Assembly: GCA_016932315.1 (NCBI GenBank)
Contig: JAFGDD010000013.1
Span: forward strand, 1 to 39,397
Direction of reading: 5' to 3'
Origin: Candidatus Woesearchaeota archaeon
GTDB taxonomy: Archaea; Nanobdellota; Nanobdellia; Woesearchaeales; SM23-78
DNA length: 39,397 nucleotides
Shown: piece after piece, positions 22,886-30,204 of the stretch
How positions within the stretch are numbered: the stretch's first letter is position 1
Layout: each line of letters begins with the position of its first letter
Program-made: the position numbers and the translations under genes
Notes under the pieces: generated by a model
Seen by the model: only the letters and a program-made list of their open reading frames with translations
Told to the model about the DNA's origin: nothing
The model's database searches: none

Positions 22886-23314
22886 CTAAACAAGTTTTTC
22901 TAATTCATACTCATAAACCGGTTTTCCCATCTTCTTAACAGCATCTGATTCTCTTAATGATTGAGGGCCGCCTCCTACTCTAATAAGCGCATCAATTGAG
23001 TTGATGAAGTATTCGCTTTCATCACCCCAGTTATCTCCTATGATCACAGGTTCTTCATCAATAGGAAACCAATTATTTTTGAAATCAAGGGCTTTCTTGC
23101 ATCCTACACCTGCTGTTTTCCATCCTCGCTTCTTTGCTTGTTCATATGCTATTTTGAGAACGCCGCAGTTTGTAATCCCAGAAACAACAATGATATCGAA
23201 GCCTGAGAAGTCAATGCGAATTCTGTTATACGCTTCATTAATTAATTGTCCGGCTTTTCCTTCATCAAACCTCGTAGGAGGACAATAGCCCACAACACCT
23301 ATGCGTAAAACCAT
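22886..23314 (-). CDS. SLOG/LOG-like Rossmann nucleotide-binding protein
   Basis: The 142-residue single-domain protein starts with a Rossmann strand-loop (MVLRIGVVGYCPP). It continues with VVSGITNCGVLKIAYEQAKKRGWKTAGVG and the phosphate-binding glycine motif ALIRVGGGPQSLRE, as in the LOG/SLOG (TIGR00725-like) superfamily. These proteins bind nucleotides or cleave nucleoside-5'-monophosphates. It is shorter than typical LOG enzymes (about 170-190 residues), and the PGGxGTxxE motif is altered to VGGGPQSLRE, so a sensor role is as likely as catalysis. It is last in an apparent operon behind two Tyr-rich secreted proteins. Confidence 0.55.
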   Translation of the reverse strand: MVLRIGVVGYCPPTRFDEGKAGQLINEAYNRIRIDFSGFDIIVVSGITNCGVLKIAYEQAKKRGWKTAGVGCKKALDFKNNWFPIDEEPVIIGDNWGDESEYFINSIDALIRVGGGPQSLRESDAVKKMGKPVYEYELEKLV

Positions 23315-23340
23315 ATTTATCGCCTTATTATTTTTTTATT

Positions 23341-23961
23341 CTAGCAGCAATCATGCATCAGTTGGCATGCGCTTGTTGATCTGCATGAATTTGTATAAAC
23401 ATTCCTGTTCTGATATTTTGAGAATGGCGTGTAGTAATTGTAATAGCCGTAGTTGTAGCCGCAATCGTATCCATAATAATCATAATCCCATTCATGGTCA
23501 TGCATATAATGCTTCCTGTAAATTGAGCCGTCTGGAAGTATTCCAGAGACGTGGTAGCCGAATCTTTGCATGTCTTCAGGAACATGGATATCGCTTGTGT
23601 CAAGCTCTGCAGCATCAGGATTTCTCAGGATATCAACGCTGCCGTCAGGATTAAAAACGTCCAAATCCCTGTAGCCTATGAATTCATCATAATGATTAAA
23701 ATCATCCGGGTGGAAGAATTTTCCTGAGTTATCATAAACCAGTGCATAGCGAGGATAAGGTCCTGCAACCACAGGAGTTCTTACATTATCGTAATCTCCG
23801 TAATCATGATAATCATAGTAATAATAGTTGTAATTTGAGTAATAAGAATCATAAGAGCCCCAATTAGAAGGAGTGTAGGCTGATTCTGCATTTACCGCTG
23901 ACACTATTGTGAATAAAATCATTAATGCTGCAACAATGAATGTGAGTATTTTCTTTATCAT
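23341..23961 (-). CDS. Secreted tyrosine-rich protein with Cys-rich tail
   Basis: The 206-residue protein has a signal peptide (MIKKILTFIVAALMILFTIV then SAVNAES). A striking Tyr/Asp/Asn low-complexity segment follows (about 40-60), then a middle domain that looks folded (PRYALVYDNSGKFFHPDDF...DGSVDILRNPDAAELDTSDIHVP). A second Tyr-rich stretch and a Cys-containing tail end in CQLMHDCC. It lies 16 nt after the other Tyr-rich gene and has an AGAGGAT Shine-Dalgarno sequence. The family is not known to me. Tyr-rich surface proteins can self-assemble or bind other cells; that is speculation here. Confidence 0.6.
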   Translation of the reverse strand: MIKKILTFIVAALMILFTIVSAVNAESAYTPSNWGSYDSYYSNYNYYYYDYHDYGDYDNVRTPVVAGPYPRYALVYDNSGKFFHPDDFNHYDEFIGYRDLDVFNPDGSVDILRNPDAAELDTSDIHVPEDMQRFGYHVSGILPDGSIYRKHYMHDHEWDYDYYGYDCGYNYGYYNYYTPFSKYQNRNVYTNSCRSTSACQLMHDCC

Positions 23962-23977
23962 CTTTTTATCCTCTTGG

Positions 23978-24589
23978 TTATTGGTATCCTATAAGGTAAA
24001 ATCCGTTTCCTAATGGTTCTGCAACTCTTGCATAGAATCTTGCGTTGTCTAAGCCATAATCATAATTGTCATAGCCATAGTTGTATCTGTGATTATATCC
24101 ATAATTGTATCCATAATTAGTGTAGCGTGAATTAACTGTTAGGTATCCATAAGCATTATTGCTGTCAGGATGGTCAAAGTATACGCCGTTCAGTGTGCTT
24201 GGAACATAGCCTGTGTATCTGCCGTTGGTCTTATCTGCATAATACTTAACCGCAGACGGCTGGCTAAGGCTTGAAGTGTACCCTCTGTTCTCTGTGTAAT
24301 AAACATCTCCCTGCAGTGGAGGATTATACTTGGCTGCCAATACTTGAGGCGGTATGTAATAGTACGATGGACTGTAGAATCCGAAGTTATGCATCAGGTT
24401 AGGCTCATAAATATATTTGGAATAAGCTTCGAGATTATTAGTCTCAATATAATCCTGCCTGTAAGCCTTGTACATCTCCCATTCTTCCTGCCTTGATGCT
24501 TTTACGTCAAAGATGACTGCGCTGGCTAGGTTTGAGAGAATTAAGACTAAGACAAAGGATAATGCTATTAATAAAATCTTTTTGTTCAT
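23978..24589 (-). CDS. Secreted tyrosine-rich protein, first gene of operon
   Basis: The 203-residue protein has a clear signal peptide (MNKKILLIALSFVLVLILSN LASA). A charged N-terminal region (RQEEWEMYKAYRQDYIETNN) and a Tyr/Pro section (YSPSYYYIPPQ) follow, with YNYGY-type repeats near residues 155-180 before the C-terminal VAEPLGNGFYLIGYQ. It heads the operon 24589 to 22886 with the second Tyr-rich protein and the SLOG protein. The promoter carries the shared CGAAAGATTTATAAA element, and AAGGGGG serves as a Shine-Dalgarno sequence. Function unknown. Confidence 0.6.
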   Translation of the reverse strand: MNKKILLIALSFVLVLILSNLASAVIFDVKASRQEEWEMYKAYRQDYIETNNLEAYSKYIYEPNLMHNFGFYSPSYYYIPPQVLAAKYNPPLQGDVYYTENRGYTSSLSQPSAVKYYADKTNGRYTGYVPSTLNGVYFDHPDSNNAYGYLTVNSRYTNYGYNYGYNHRYNYGYDNYDYGLDNARFYARVAEPLGNGFYLIGYQ

Positions 24590-24628
24590 ATGAAAATCCC
24601 CCTTCTCAGCCTATAATGTGAAACATCC

Positions 24629-24643
24629 TTTATAAATCTTTCG
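24629..24643 (-). promoter_or_regulatory. Shared 15-nt promoter element, copy 1 (Tyr-rich operon)
   Basis: On the minus strand this reads CGAAAGATTTATAAA: a purine-rich BRE followed by the TATA box. The same 15-mer lies at 34097-34111 and 36493-36507. Upstream of it, GTGGTTAA sits at the same distance as in the copy at 36493. It would start transcription near 24610, giving a short leader for the gene starting at 24589. Confidence 0.65.
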
Positions 24644-24735
24644 TTTTTTAACCACTAAATAGTAGTTATAAATAAAGTTAATATGATATTGCATTAAACA
24701 GAACCAAAAGTAAAAACAACAAAAAAAGAAAAAAT

Positions 24736-25569
24736 TTACTTATTCACATTAAACATGTTAGAAAGGTCAACCTTTGACTCAGGCATCTTCTCACGCTCTT
24801 TTCTGCGCTCCTCCTCAGACTTCTCAAGCTGCTCCTTAGTATCAAGCTCCTTTACTGAGAAATCATCTTCTCCTTCAGAGCTTTCGCACTCATCAGAAGC
24901 ATCTTCTTTCTCATCAACAGGAGCGTCTTCATCAGTCTTCTCCTCATCAGAATCGTCCTTGTCCTCATCTCCTTCGTCACTACCGTCATCAAACTCGTCA
25001 ACCTGCAAAGGCTCTGCAGGCGAATCACCAGGACCAACATCTCCGCCAGCATTCTCATCATCAGCCTTTAGCTCATGAGCTTCCTCAGCCTTCTCATCTG
25101 GCTCTTCTGTCCATTCTGACTTCTCCTCACCAGATTCTTCACTCACATCCTCAACGCTTTCCCCAGGAATCTCTTCCTTTAACTCCTCTGCTTCCTCCTT
25201 GACTTTAACTATTTCATCATCTTCCTTTTCAATCTCATTATCATCCTCTCCAACAATCTCTCTGAGAGGCTTATCCACGTCAAGCTCAGGAATATCGATC
25301 CTAATATTAGATTTCCCCCTAGCAATATTAGAAGCTAATTGTTCGACTTGCTTATGAGCCAATTCCACCTCAGGCCTGTGCCTTTCATTACCATAAATCT
25401 GTTTCTCCTTAGCAGCAAAATCCTCTTGCACCTTCTTGCTCGTTGAGAGCATCTCCTGCGCCATTCGCCTAGCTTCAGAGTCAGAAGAAGCAAGCTTGTT
25501 CCTCCTCAAATTCATTGCAAGAGTCTCAACTTCTTCATCATACTTTGATTTGATATTAAAATCCGCCAT
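24736..25569 (-). CDS. Acidic protein with disordered Asp/Glu tail
   Basis: The 277-residue protein has a helical, mildly basic N-terminal part (MADFNIKSKYDEEVETLAMN, then LRRNKLASSDSEARRMAQEM, to about residue 90). A very long acidic, probably disordered segment rich in Asp, Glu and Ser follows, and then a short Lys/Arg-containing C-terminus (EERRKEREKMPESKVDLSNMFNVNK). The start is ATG 25569, preceded by GGTGATGGTA; a longer GTG start four codons upstream is possible. The family is not recognised. Acidic tails of this sort occur in nucleic-acid chaperones and histone-binding proteins, but nothing here proves that. Confidence 0.55.
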   Translation of the reverse strand: MADFNIKSKYDEEVETLAMNLRRNKLASSDSEARRMAQEMLSTSKKVQEDFAAKEKQIYGNERHRPEVELAHKQVEQLASNIARGKSNIRIDIPELDVDKPLREIVGEDDNEIEKEDDEIVKVKEEAEELKEEIPGESVEDVSEESGEEKSEWTEEPDEKAEEAHELKADDENAGGDVGPGDSPAEPLQVDEFDDGSDEGDEDKDDSDEEKTDEDAPVDEKEDASDECESSEGEDDFSVKELDTKEQLEKSEEERRKEREKMPESKVDLSNMFNVNK

Positions 25570-25648
25570 TACCATCACCACACATGTTTTTTCATTAAAA
25601 AGTAAACTTAGATTATTTTACGAAGCCAATCATATATAAAACTTTTGC

Positions 25649-26095
25649 TCAAACCCTAGGCCCAACAACCTTTCCTATGAATATTATGTGGTCGCCGCTG
25701 TCCAATTCCTGGTCTACCTCACACTCCAAGAACTCCTTAGCCTCCCTAATCCTGGGGCTCTCAACCATATCCGCATCAGACTTAGTAACTCCCAGGAACT
25801 CAAACAAGTCAGTGAACAAGCTGTCCTGGTTCTCGCAAGACAAAACAATGCTCTTGTGCTCGTGGCTCATGAAATTAATAACAAAATTGCCTGCGGTGCT
25901 TATCATGTGCTTAATATTATCATCACTCCTAACGCTAATCGCGTACTTCATAGGCCTTGTACTCGCAGGCATGTGCCACTCAATCACGCTAATAGCATCC
26001 TTCAGAGAGGATTTCCCGAAGTTATTCACAGGCGCCCTGACACTAACAAGCACCTTAGGGAACAAGTCTTCACGCTCAATAATATTCTGAATCAT
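25649..26095 (-). CDS. Flavin reductase-like FMN-binding split-barrel protein
   Basis: The 148-residue protein resembles the flavin reductase/DIM6-NTAB domain. It has PVNNFGKSSLKDAISVIEWH near the N-terminus, the core STAGNFVINFMSHEHKSIVLSC that binds FMN phosphate in relatives, and the C-terminal barrel strands AKEFLECEVDQELDSGDHIIFIGKVVG. The family uses FMN with NAD(P)H and includes reductases and isoflavone/ferric reductases. This copy is slightly shorter than usual (about 160-200 residues). Translation probably starts at ATG 26095. It is monocistronic and the substrate is unknown. Confidence 0.7.
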   Translation of the reverse strand: MIQNIIEREDLFPKVLVSVRAPVNNFGKSSLKDAISVIEWHMPASTRPMKYAISVRSDDNIKHMISTAGNFVINFMSHEHKSIVLSCENQDSLFTDLFEFLGVTKSDADMVESPRIREAKEFLECEVDQELDSGDHIIFIGKVVGPRV

Positions 26096-26222
26096 GGCAA
26101 AAGCTAATCTGGGATGAGGAGTATATAAAATTTTCTTAAAAAAATATAAATAGCTATTAAACTTACTAATCGCAAGCCTATCGATAGTTTAAGAACATCA
26201 CTTGACATAATTTGGTGATAAT

Positions 26223-26495
26223 ATGACAATTTATGATTTGCCACATCATGCGAGTTATACAAACGGTCAAAGTTTAATTGATGAACATTACATTCCATTA
26301 GATGAAAAGGGCAATTTCATGGCAAAATTCTTTCCTAATGGCACTCTTATAATTGCCAGGGCCTTTGAAAGATGTGAAGATAAGAGACGCGACACATTTA
26401 CTCCAGTATATAAGGAGCTGTGGCATAAAGATGATAAACGTACACAACCGTTCAATAAGAGATTAGAAGAACTATTTAAATCTAAAAAGGATTAA
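26223..26495 (+). CDS. Small protein, unknown
   Basis: The 90-residue protein starts MTIYDLPHHASYTNGQSLID and has a short beta-rich middle (NFMAKFFPNGTLIIARAFER) and a basic C-terminus (KDDKRTQPFNKRLEELFKSKKD). No family is recognised. The ATG at 26223 has GGTGATA just upstream, which supports translation. It stands alone between the flavin-binding protein gene and the tRNA pair. Confidence 0.5.
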   Translation: MTIYDLPHHASYTNGQSLIDEHYIPLDEKGNFMAKFFPNGTLIIARAFERCEDKRRDTFTPVYKELWHKDDKRTQPFNKRLEELFKSKKD

Positions 26496-26521
26496 TATTC
26501 TTATTTCAGAAAAAAAAAGCA

Positions 26522-26631
26522 TGGGGTTGCGAAGATTTGAACTCCGATTACGCGGCCCCGAACCGCGGGTGATAATTGCTCCAGCAATCCCAAAACAAGA
26601 GATTTTGCTGACCAAGTTACACTACAACCCC
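26522..26631 (-). tRNA. tRNA-Pro(CGG) with D-arm intron
   Basis: The 110-nt gene folds as acceptor GGGGTTG/CAACCCC with discriminator A, anticodon stem CGCGG/CCGCG, loop TTCGGGG (anticodon CGG), a 4-nt variable loop and T arm CGGAG-TTCAAAT-CTTCG. The D stem GTGT/GCAC only forms if 36 nt (26572-26607) are removed between positions 22 and 23, a non-canonical intron site. The intron has two small hairpins (CAAAA/TTTTG and ATTGCT-GG-AGCAAT), like modules of the intergenic elements. CCA is not encoded. The mature length is 74 nt. Confidence 0.85.
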
Positions 26632-26714
26632 ACAGATTTTGAGAAAATCTGGTAAAACTATTAGTGCAGGACATAAACTTTGTTTAGTCCTGCTCCATGC
26701 TTGGGAAGCATGCA
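26632..26714 (-). repeat. Hairpin cluster in the tRNA-Ala/tRNA-Pro spacer
   Basis: Three stem-loops fill the 83-nt spacer between the two co-oriented tRNA genes: CAGATTTT-GAG-AAAATCTG (26633-26651), GCAGGAC/GTCCTGC (26666-26672 with 26687-26693, with an inner AAAC/GTTT), and CATGCTT-GGG-AAGCATG (26696-26712). They may guide separation of a dicistronic pre-tRNA or be further copies of the hairpin modules. Confidence 0.6.
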
Positions 26715-26834
26715 TGGACTCTGCGGGAGTCGCACCCGCGGCCCCTTCGTCTTTCGACTCAAAAATCGAAAGGCTCAAAAGCCTTCCGCTTTTGTTGTTG
26801 CGAACGAAGTGCTCTACTGCTGAGCTAAGAGCCC
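26715..26834 (-). tRNA. tRNA-Ala(CGC) with intron at 37/38
   Basis: The 120-nt gene has acceptor GGGCTCT/AGAGTCC with discriminator A, D arm GCTC-AGCAGTA-GAGC, anticodon stem CTTCG/CGAAG, loop TTCGCA-A (anticodon CGC), variable GGGCC and T arm GCGGG-TGCGACT-CCCGC. A 48-nt intron (26751-26798) interrupts the anticodon loop at the canonical 37/38 site, with a one-base ambiguity. It contains CAAAAGC/GCTTTTG and CTTTCGA/TCGAAAG stems. The short D loop (7 nt) is unusual. CCA is not encoded. It lies upstream of tRNA-Pro in the same direction. Confidence 0.85.
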
Positions 26835-26912
26835 GTAGTAGAAGGAGTATTTGCGGCTTCTTTTAAATCTTTTTATAGAAAAAGACAATGTCTTTTAACG
26901 TTTTTTCTTATT

Positions 26913-27486
26913 TCAAGCATCTGTGTGCATTAATCTGAGATACTCCTGTCTCTCCTTGCAGCTGTAGCACATGCCGTGCTTCCTCTCCTCGCATTGTAGC
27001 CTGAACCATAATTGGCATGACCAAGTTTTTTCTATGGCTTTCCAGAGACCATCATCCCTTGACCAGGCAGCGTGCCCCATCTTGTTCTGGTAGCCGAAGT
27101 TTTCAAATGTCACGACTTCTATCCCTGTTGATTTTGCGAGCTCTGCCTTGCAGTCGTCCTTGTCAAGCTCTGGCCTATCGCCATAGACACCAATTGCAAA
27201 AGTATTTTCAGAGTATTTATCCCTCAGGAAGTCTATCATTTCTTGGTTTCGCGAATTGGATGCTCGGATTCTGTGATAAACTTCAATGGGAGTAAGGATT
27301 TTCGGATGCTTGCTGCTGATTAGAGGATATATGTCACCGATGACTTTTCTTTCTCGGAAGTCCTTCCCCCCCTCCGCGTATGAGTAGATGATAAGGCTGC
27401 ACATTAAATCCATTACTAGCCAGCATACAGGCCAAAACTGTACTGTCAATCCCGCCGCTCCAAAGGAGTGCTATTCTCTCTTCCAT
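26913..27486 (-). pseudogene. QueC-like PP-loop enzyme, frameshifted at a G7 run
   Basis: The N-terminal part (from ATG 27486) has the PP-loop LLWSGGIDSTV. After residue about 38 the frame changes to one containing GKDFRERKVIGDIYPLIS, GVYGDRPELDKDDCKAEL and a Cys cluster (WSCQLWFRLQCEERKHGMCYSCKER). This matches the zinc-binding end of 7-cyano-7-deazaguanine synthase, which makes preQ0 for archaeosine in tRNA. The two frames meet at a run of seven G (27366-27372 on the plus strand as C). Removing one G restores a single 190-residue reading frame. It could be an assembly error, a recent mutation or programmed slippage. It is slightly short for QueC (about 220-240). A methyltransferase gene lies just upstream. 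Confidence 0.65.
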
Positions 27487-27518
27487 GCTGTTTTGAGAAT
27501 GCTGGTTTTTATTTAAAT

Positions 27519-28004
27519 CTATTTTTTTGTGCAAAAGAATATTACATCCTTGTCTTCTTCAATTGTTTCATTTACCAAGAAAATTTCCTTTATCAGTTTC
27601 TCTATTAGTGAGAGCTTCGGGCTTCTTTTTAGTATGCTGAGAACAAACCTTCTCTTTCCCACACGCTTTATCTCATTCAGCCCTTTTTCTACATCTTCAA
27701 AATTCTGGATTGCAGTAATGCTGGTTACTATGTCAAAGCTGTTGTCAGGGAATGGAAGCTCTTCTGCCCTTGCCAGGAGAATCTTATGTTTTCCTTTGTA
27801 TTTTCTTATCAGCTTAGGAGCAGGATCTGCGCCTGTAACATTGCATCTGAACATGTCAAGGTACAATCCGGTCCCGCAGCCCACATCCAAAAGAGTGTCT
27901 TTCGGGCTTATTTTTATCTTTGAAAGAATTAGTGCAACCTTTTTTAGTTGCTCTTCCTTGTGCAGCTCTTCGTACCCTTCTGAAATTTCGTCATAATAGC
28001 CCAT
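27519..28004 (-). CDS. Class I SAM-dependent methyltransferase
   Basis: The 161-residue protein has motif I LLDVGCGTG (38-46), an acidic strand-2 end (TGADPAPKLI), the motif ARAEELPFPDNSFDIVTS (motifs II-III) and a helical C-terminus without a recognisable substrate domain. The family transfers methyl groups from SAM to small molecules, lipids, RNA or protein; the substrate here cannot be told. It ends 32 nt before the QueC-like gene in the same direction, which hints at a shared role in tRNA-base or small-molecule modification. That is an inference. Confidence 0.75.
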   Translation of the reverse strand: MGYYDEISEGYEELHKEEQLKKVALILSKIKISPKDTLLDVGCGTGLYLDMFRCNVTGADPAPKLIRKYKGKHKILLARAEELPFPDNSFDIVTSITAIQNFEDVEKGLNEIKRVGKRRFVLSILKRSPKLSLIEKLIKEIFLVNETIEEDKDVIFFCTKK

Positions 28005-28028
28005 GATGTGCTAAAGGGATAGTTATAT

Positions 28029-28038
28029 TAATATAAAC
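28029..28038 (+). promoter_or_regulatory. TATA box for JAMM protease gene
   Basis: TAATATAAAC lies about 23 nt before ATG 28056 and there is no Shine-Dalgarno sequence, which fits a leaderless transcript. Confidence 0.45.
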
Positions 28039-28055
28039 TTTGTTCTTGGACTATT

Positions 28056-28511
28056 ATGGGAAGCAAATTGTGGAATAAGCTGAAGAACTGGCTCAAGCGC
28101 TTTTTTGAGCTTGAAAAGTATGATTTTGAAAGGGTAATAATTGACAAAGAAGTAATTGACAACATAGTAGAGCTTGCCAACCAGACTCTTCCAAAGGAAT
28201 TCATTGCTTTTCTCGAGGGAAAAGCGAGGAAGAAAGTTCTCAGGATTTATGGACTGGTCTATCAGGAATACTTTGCCAATCCTTCATATACTGTCTACAA
28301 GTTTGATCCGCCAATTACCAGCAGTATCGTCGGCAGCGTTCACAGCCATCCAGGACCCAGCAACAGGCCAAGCAGCGCAGACTTGCATTCTTTCTCAAAA
28401 AAAGGAGTGGTTCACCTGATAATAAGAATGCCTTACAAGGCAGAGAACATCCAGGCTTATGACAAGAACGGCAACAGGATAAGCTTTGAAGTTGTTAACT
28501 CAGGTAAGTAA
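28056..28511 (+). CDS. JAMM/MPN+ metalloprotease (desampylase-like)
   Basis: The 151-residue protein has the complete JAMM zinc motif HxHx7SxxD: H96, H98, S106 and D109 in VHSHPGPSNRPSSADLHS. A catalytic Glu is available upstream (E48 or E54 in PKEFIAFLEGK). Archaeal JAMM proteins remove ubiquitin-like SAMP modifiers or cleave thiocarboxylate-linked proteins. A basic, aromatic N-terminal helix (LWNKLKNWLKRFFELEKYDF) is an extra segment. The gene's last 17 nt overlap the convergent double Lrp gene. Confidence 0.85.
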   Translation: MGSKLWNKLKNWLKRFFELEKYDFERVIIDKEVIDNIVELANQTLPKEFIAFLEGKARKKVLRIYGLVYQEYFANPSYTVYKFDPPITSSIVGSVHSHPGPSNRPSSADLHSFSKKGVVHLIIRMPYKAENIQAYDKNGNRISFEVVNSGK

Positions 28512-29439
28512 ACTTTAAATAATTCACTAGGCGATATGTAAATATCTTTCTTATACCGCCAAGCTCATTTTTGATTCTCCTTATTACATCAATAAGTTCT
28601 TGATGTGTTTTTAATTCCAAATTTATCTCAAAATCAAAATCACTGAGAGATTTATCCATGTATACGCTTTGTGGTATCGAAGAAGTGAGTGAAATTAATT
28701 TTTGTTCACTTGGTTTTTTTACAAGAATGAATCCTAATTTATAGTATTCTAAGTCTAGTTTCTCATAATTGATATTGACTGCGTATCCTAAGATTATTTT
28801 TTTCTTTTCAAGATTGCGTAAACGAGAAGTGATAGTGCTTGCTGGTTTTTTCAAAAGCTTGGCAATTTGAAGGACACTTTTTCTTGCATCCGCATTCAAG
28901 GTTTCTATTATTTTAAGATCTAAACTATCACAATCTGCAACGCCATTACCGCCTATAGTTATAACATGATCATCCGAAGTCTTATCAAGAAAATGCCTTT
29001 TAGTAAAATGATGGGCCCCAACATACAAATCAATTCTTAAATCAGTAATAAAATCGCCGTATTTTCGTTTGAATTCATAAATCATTTCTTCAAAATTCTT
29101 TCTTACTTTTATCCAGGTATGTATAATCACATCCGCTTCTCCCTCGCACAAACCAAGTATAGTAACTGATTTTTGTTTAATCAACCAATCGATGATCTCA
29201 TTTTCATTATCTGGCGTGGTAGCATAAAATTTAAAATAAACCCTATAACCTTCATAGCCGAGTTTATAACTGTCTACAATCGCGGATGTTCCCAGAATTA
29301 TTTTTTGTTCATACATTCTTTTTAGCCTATAAACCGTTGAACTCTCACTTAACCCAATTTTCTTTGCTAGCGCTTTAGTTAGCATCCTAGCGTTGCATGA
29401 GAGTTCATAAAGTATTTTTCTGTCTTTTAAGTCAAGCAT
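28495..29439 (-). CDS. Double-module Lrp/AsnC-like transcription regulator
   Basis: The 314-residue protein is two Lrp units in one chain. HTH 1 (residues 4-60, DRKILYELSCNARMLTKALA) is followed by a RAM-like ligand domain (about 63-150), then HTH 2 (about 170-230, LDLKIIETLNADARKSVLQI) and a second RAM-like domain. A GGNGVAD linker joins them. Most Lrp proteins are about 150 residues, so this is a fused or duplicated form that may bind an asymmetric operator as a pseudo-dimer. It overlaps the convergent JAMM gene by 17 nt. The upstream secreted-protein gene is divergent, with about 115 nt between them, and is a possible target. Confidence 0.8.
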   Translation of the reverse strand: MLDLKDRKILYELSCNARMLTKALAKKIGLSESSTVYRLKRMYEQKIILGTSAIVDSYKLGYEGYRVYFKFYATTPDNENEIIDWLIKQKSVTILGLCEGEADVIIHTWIKVRKNFEEMIYEFKRKYGDFITDLRIDLYVGAHHFTKRHFLDKTSDDHVITIGGNGVADCDSLDLKIIETLNADARKSVLQIAKLLKKPASTITSRLRNLEKKKIILGYAVNINYEKLDLEYYKLGFILVKKPSEQKLISLTSSIPQSVYMDKSLSDFDFEINLELKTHQELIDVIRRIKNELGGIRKIFTYRLVNYLKFTYLS

Positions 29440-29553
29440 AATATTGAATTATTAACAGTATTATTTAAATATTTTGTGAAAAATTTTAAAAATTAAACAA
29501 AAGATTAAAATATTAATGAATTAATCACTAGATAATGATGAAAAGGTGATATT

Positions 29554-30192
29554 ATGAAGAAAAAAATAACCCGCACATTGGCTGTGGCTTTGTTATTAAA
29601 AGCATTAGCAAGTCCTATAGTAGCCACTCAAAAAAATCCTTCAGAGAACAAATTCTTTACAGGAGAATATATTAACGGTATTGAGCTGAGAATAAATGAT
29701 GCTCTAAAACGAGAGTTTAAAGTTGGGAAAAGATTTGAATTAAAAGACAAAGGGCATCTGTATGTTCAAGGTACTAGCCCCGATGCATTAACAATAAGTT
29801 ACTACAAAAAGAATTATAACTTAGAAACAGTAATTGACAAAGGCGTCACTTTCAATCTTGAAGTCAGACAAGATAACTTCACAATTGGAGGCACAAGCAA
29901 GAAAAAAGTTCATCTGCAATATCTCGACACGGAAGGCATTCCATTAATCTCAGGGACGCTACTGTGCCCTTATGCCAAGGCAGAATATTCCAAAAAAGAT
30001 AAAAGCATTTCCGCCGGAGCGGTTGTCATGATTAGCAATGGAACTGCGCCTTACTTCATCTATTCAAATCATGGGAAACCAACATACAGCTTAGGAGTCG
30101 AACAACACGGGAAAAAATACATGGTAGCATTAAGAGGAAATTTAAGTAAAAATGAGAACACAGCCAGGCTTGACATAAGATATAAATTTTAA
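29554..30192 (+). CDS. Secreted beta-rich protein, unknown
   Basis: The 212-residue protein has a signal peptide (MKKKITRTLAVALLLKALAS PIVA). A mature part of alternating polar/hydrophobic strands follows (KRFELKDKGHLYVQG, KKVHLQYLDTEG, TYSLGVEQHGKKYMVALRGN), ending ARLDIRYKF. The terminal Phe after an alternating strand looks like the closing strand of a beta barrel, but an archaeal outer membrane is not established, so I treat it as a beta-rich exported protein. GGTGAT precedes the ATG. The gene is divergent from the double Lrp gene and ends 12 nt before a convergent radical SAM gene. Confidence 0.55.
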   Translation: MKKKITRTLAVALLLKALASPIVATQKNPSENKFFTGEYINGIELRINDALKREFKVGKRFELKDKGHLYVQGTSPDALTISYYKKNYNLETVIDKGVTFNLEVRQDNFTIGGTSKKKVHLQYLDTEGIPLISGTLLCPYAKAEYSKKDKSISAGAVVMISNGTAPYFIYSNHGKPTYSLGVEQHGKKYMVALRGNLSKNENTARLDIRYKF

Positions 30193-30204
30193 TTTAATTT
30201 GAAA

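Noticed and set aside
23301..23654. 117-codon plus-strand ORF antisense to the Tyr-rich gene
   Set aside because: Its translation is rich in Cys/Ser/Asn/His because it reads the complement of Tyr/Asp codons; the minus-strand gene has a signal peptide and operon context.
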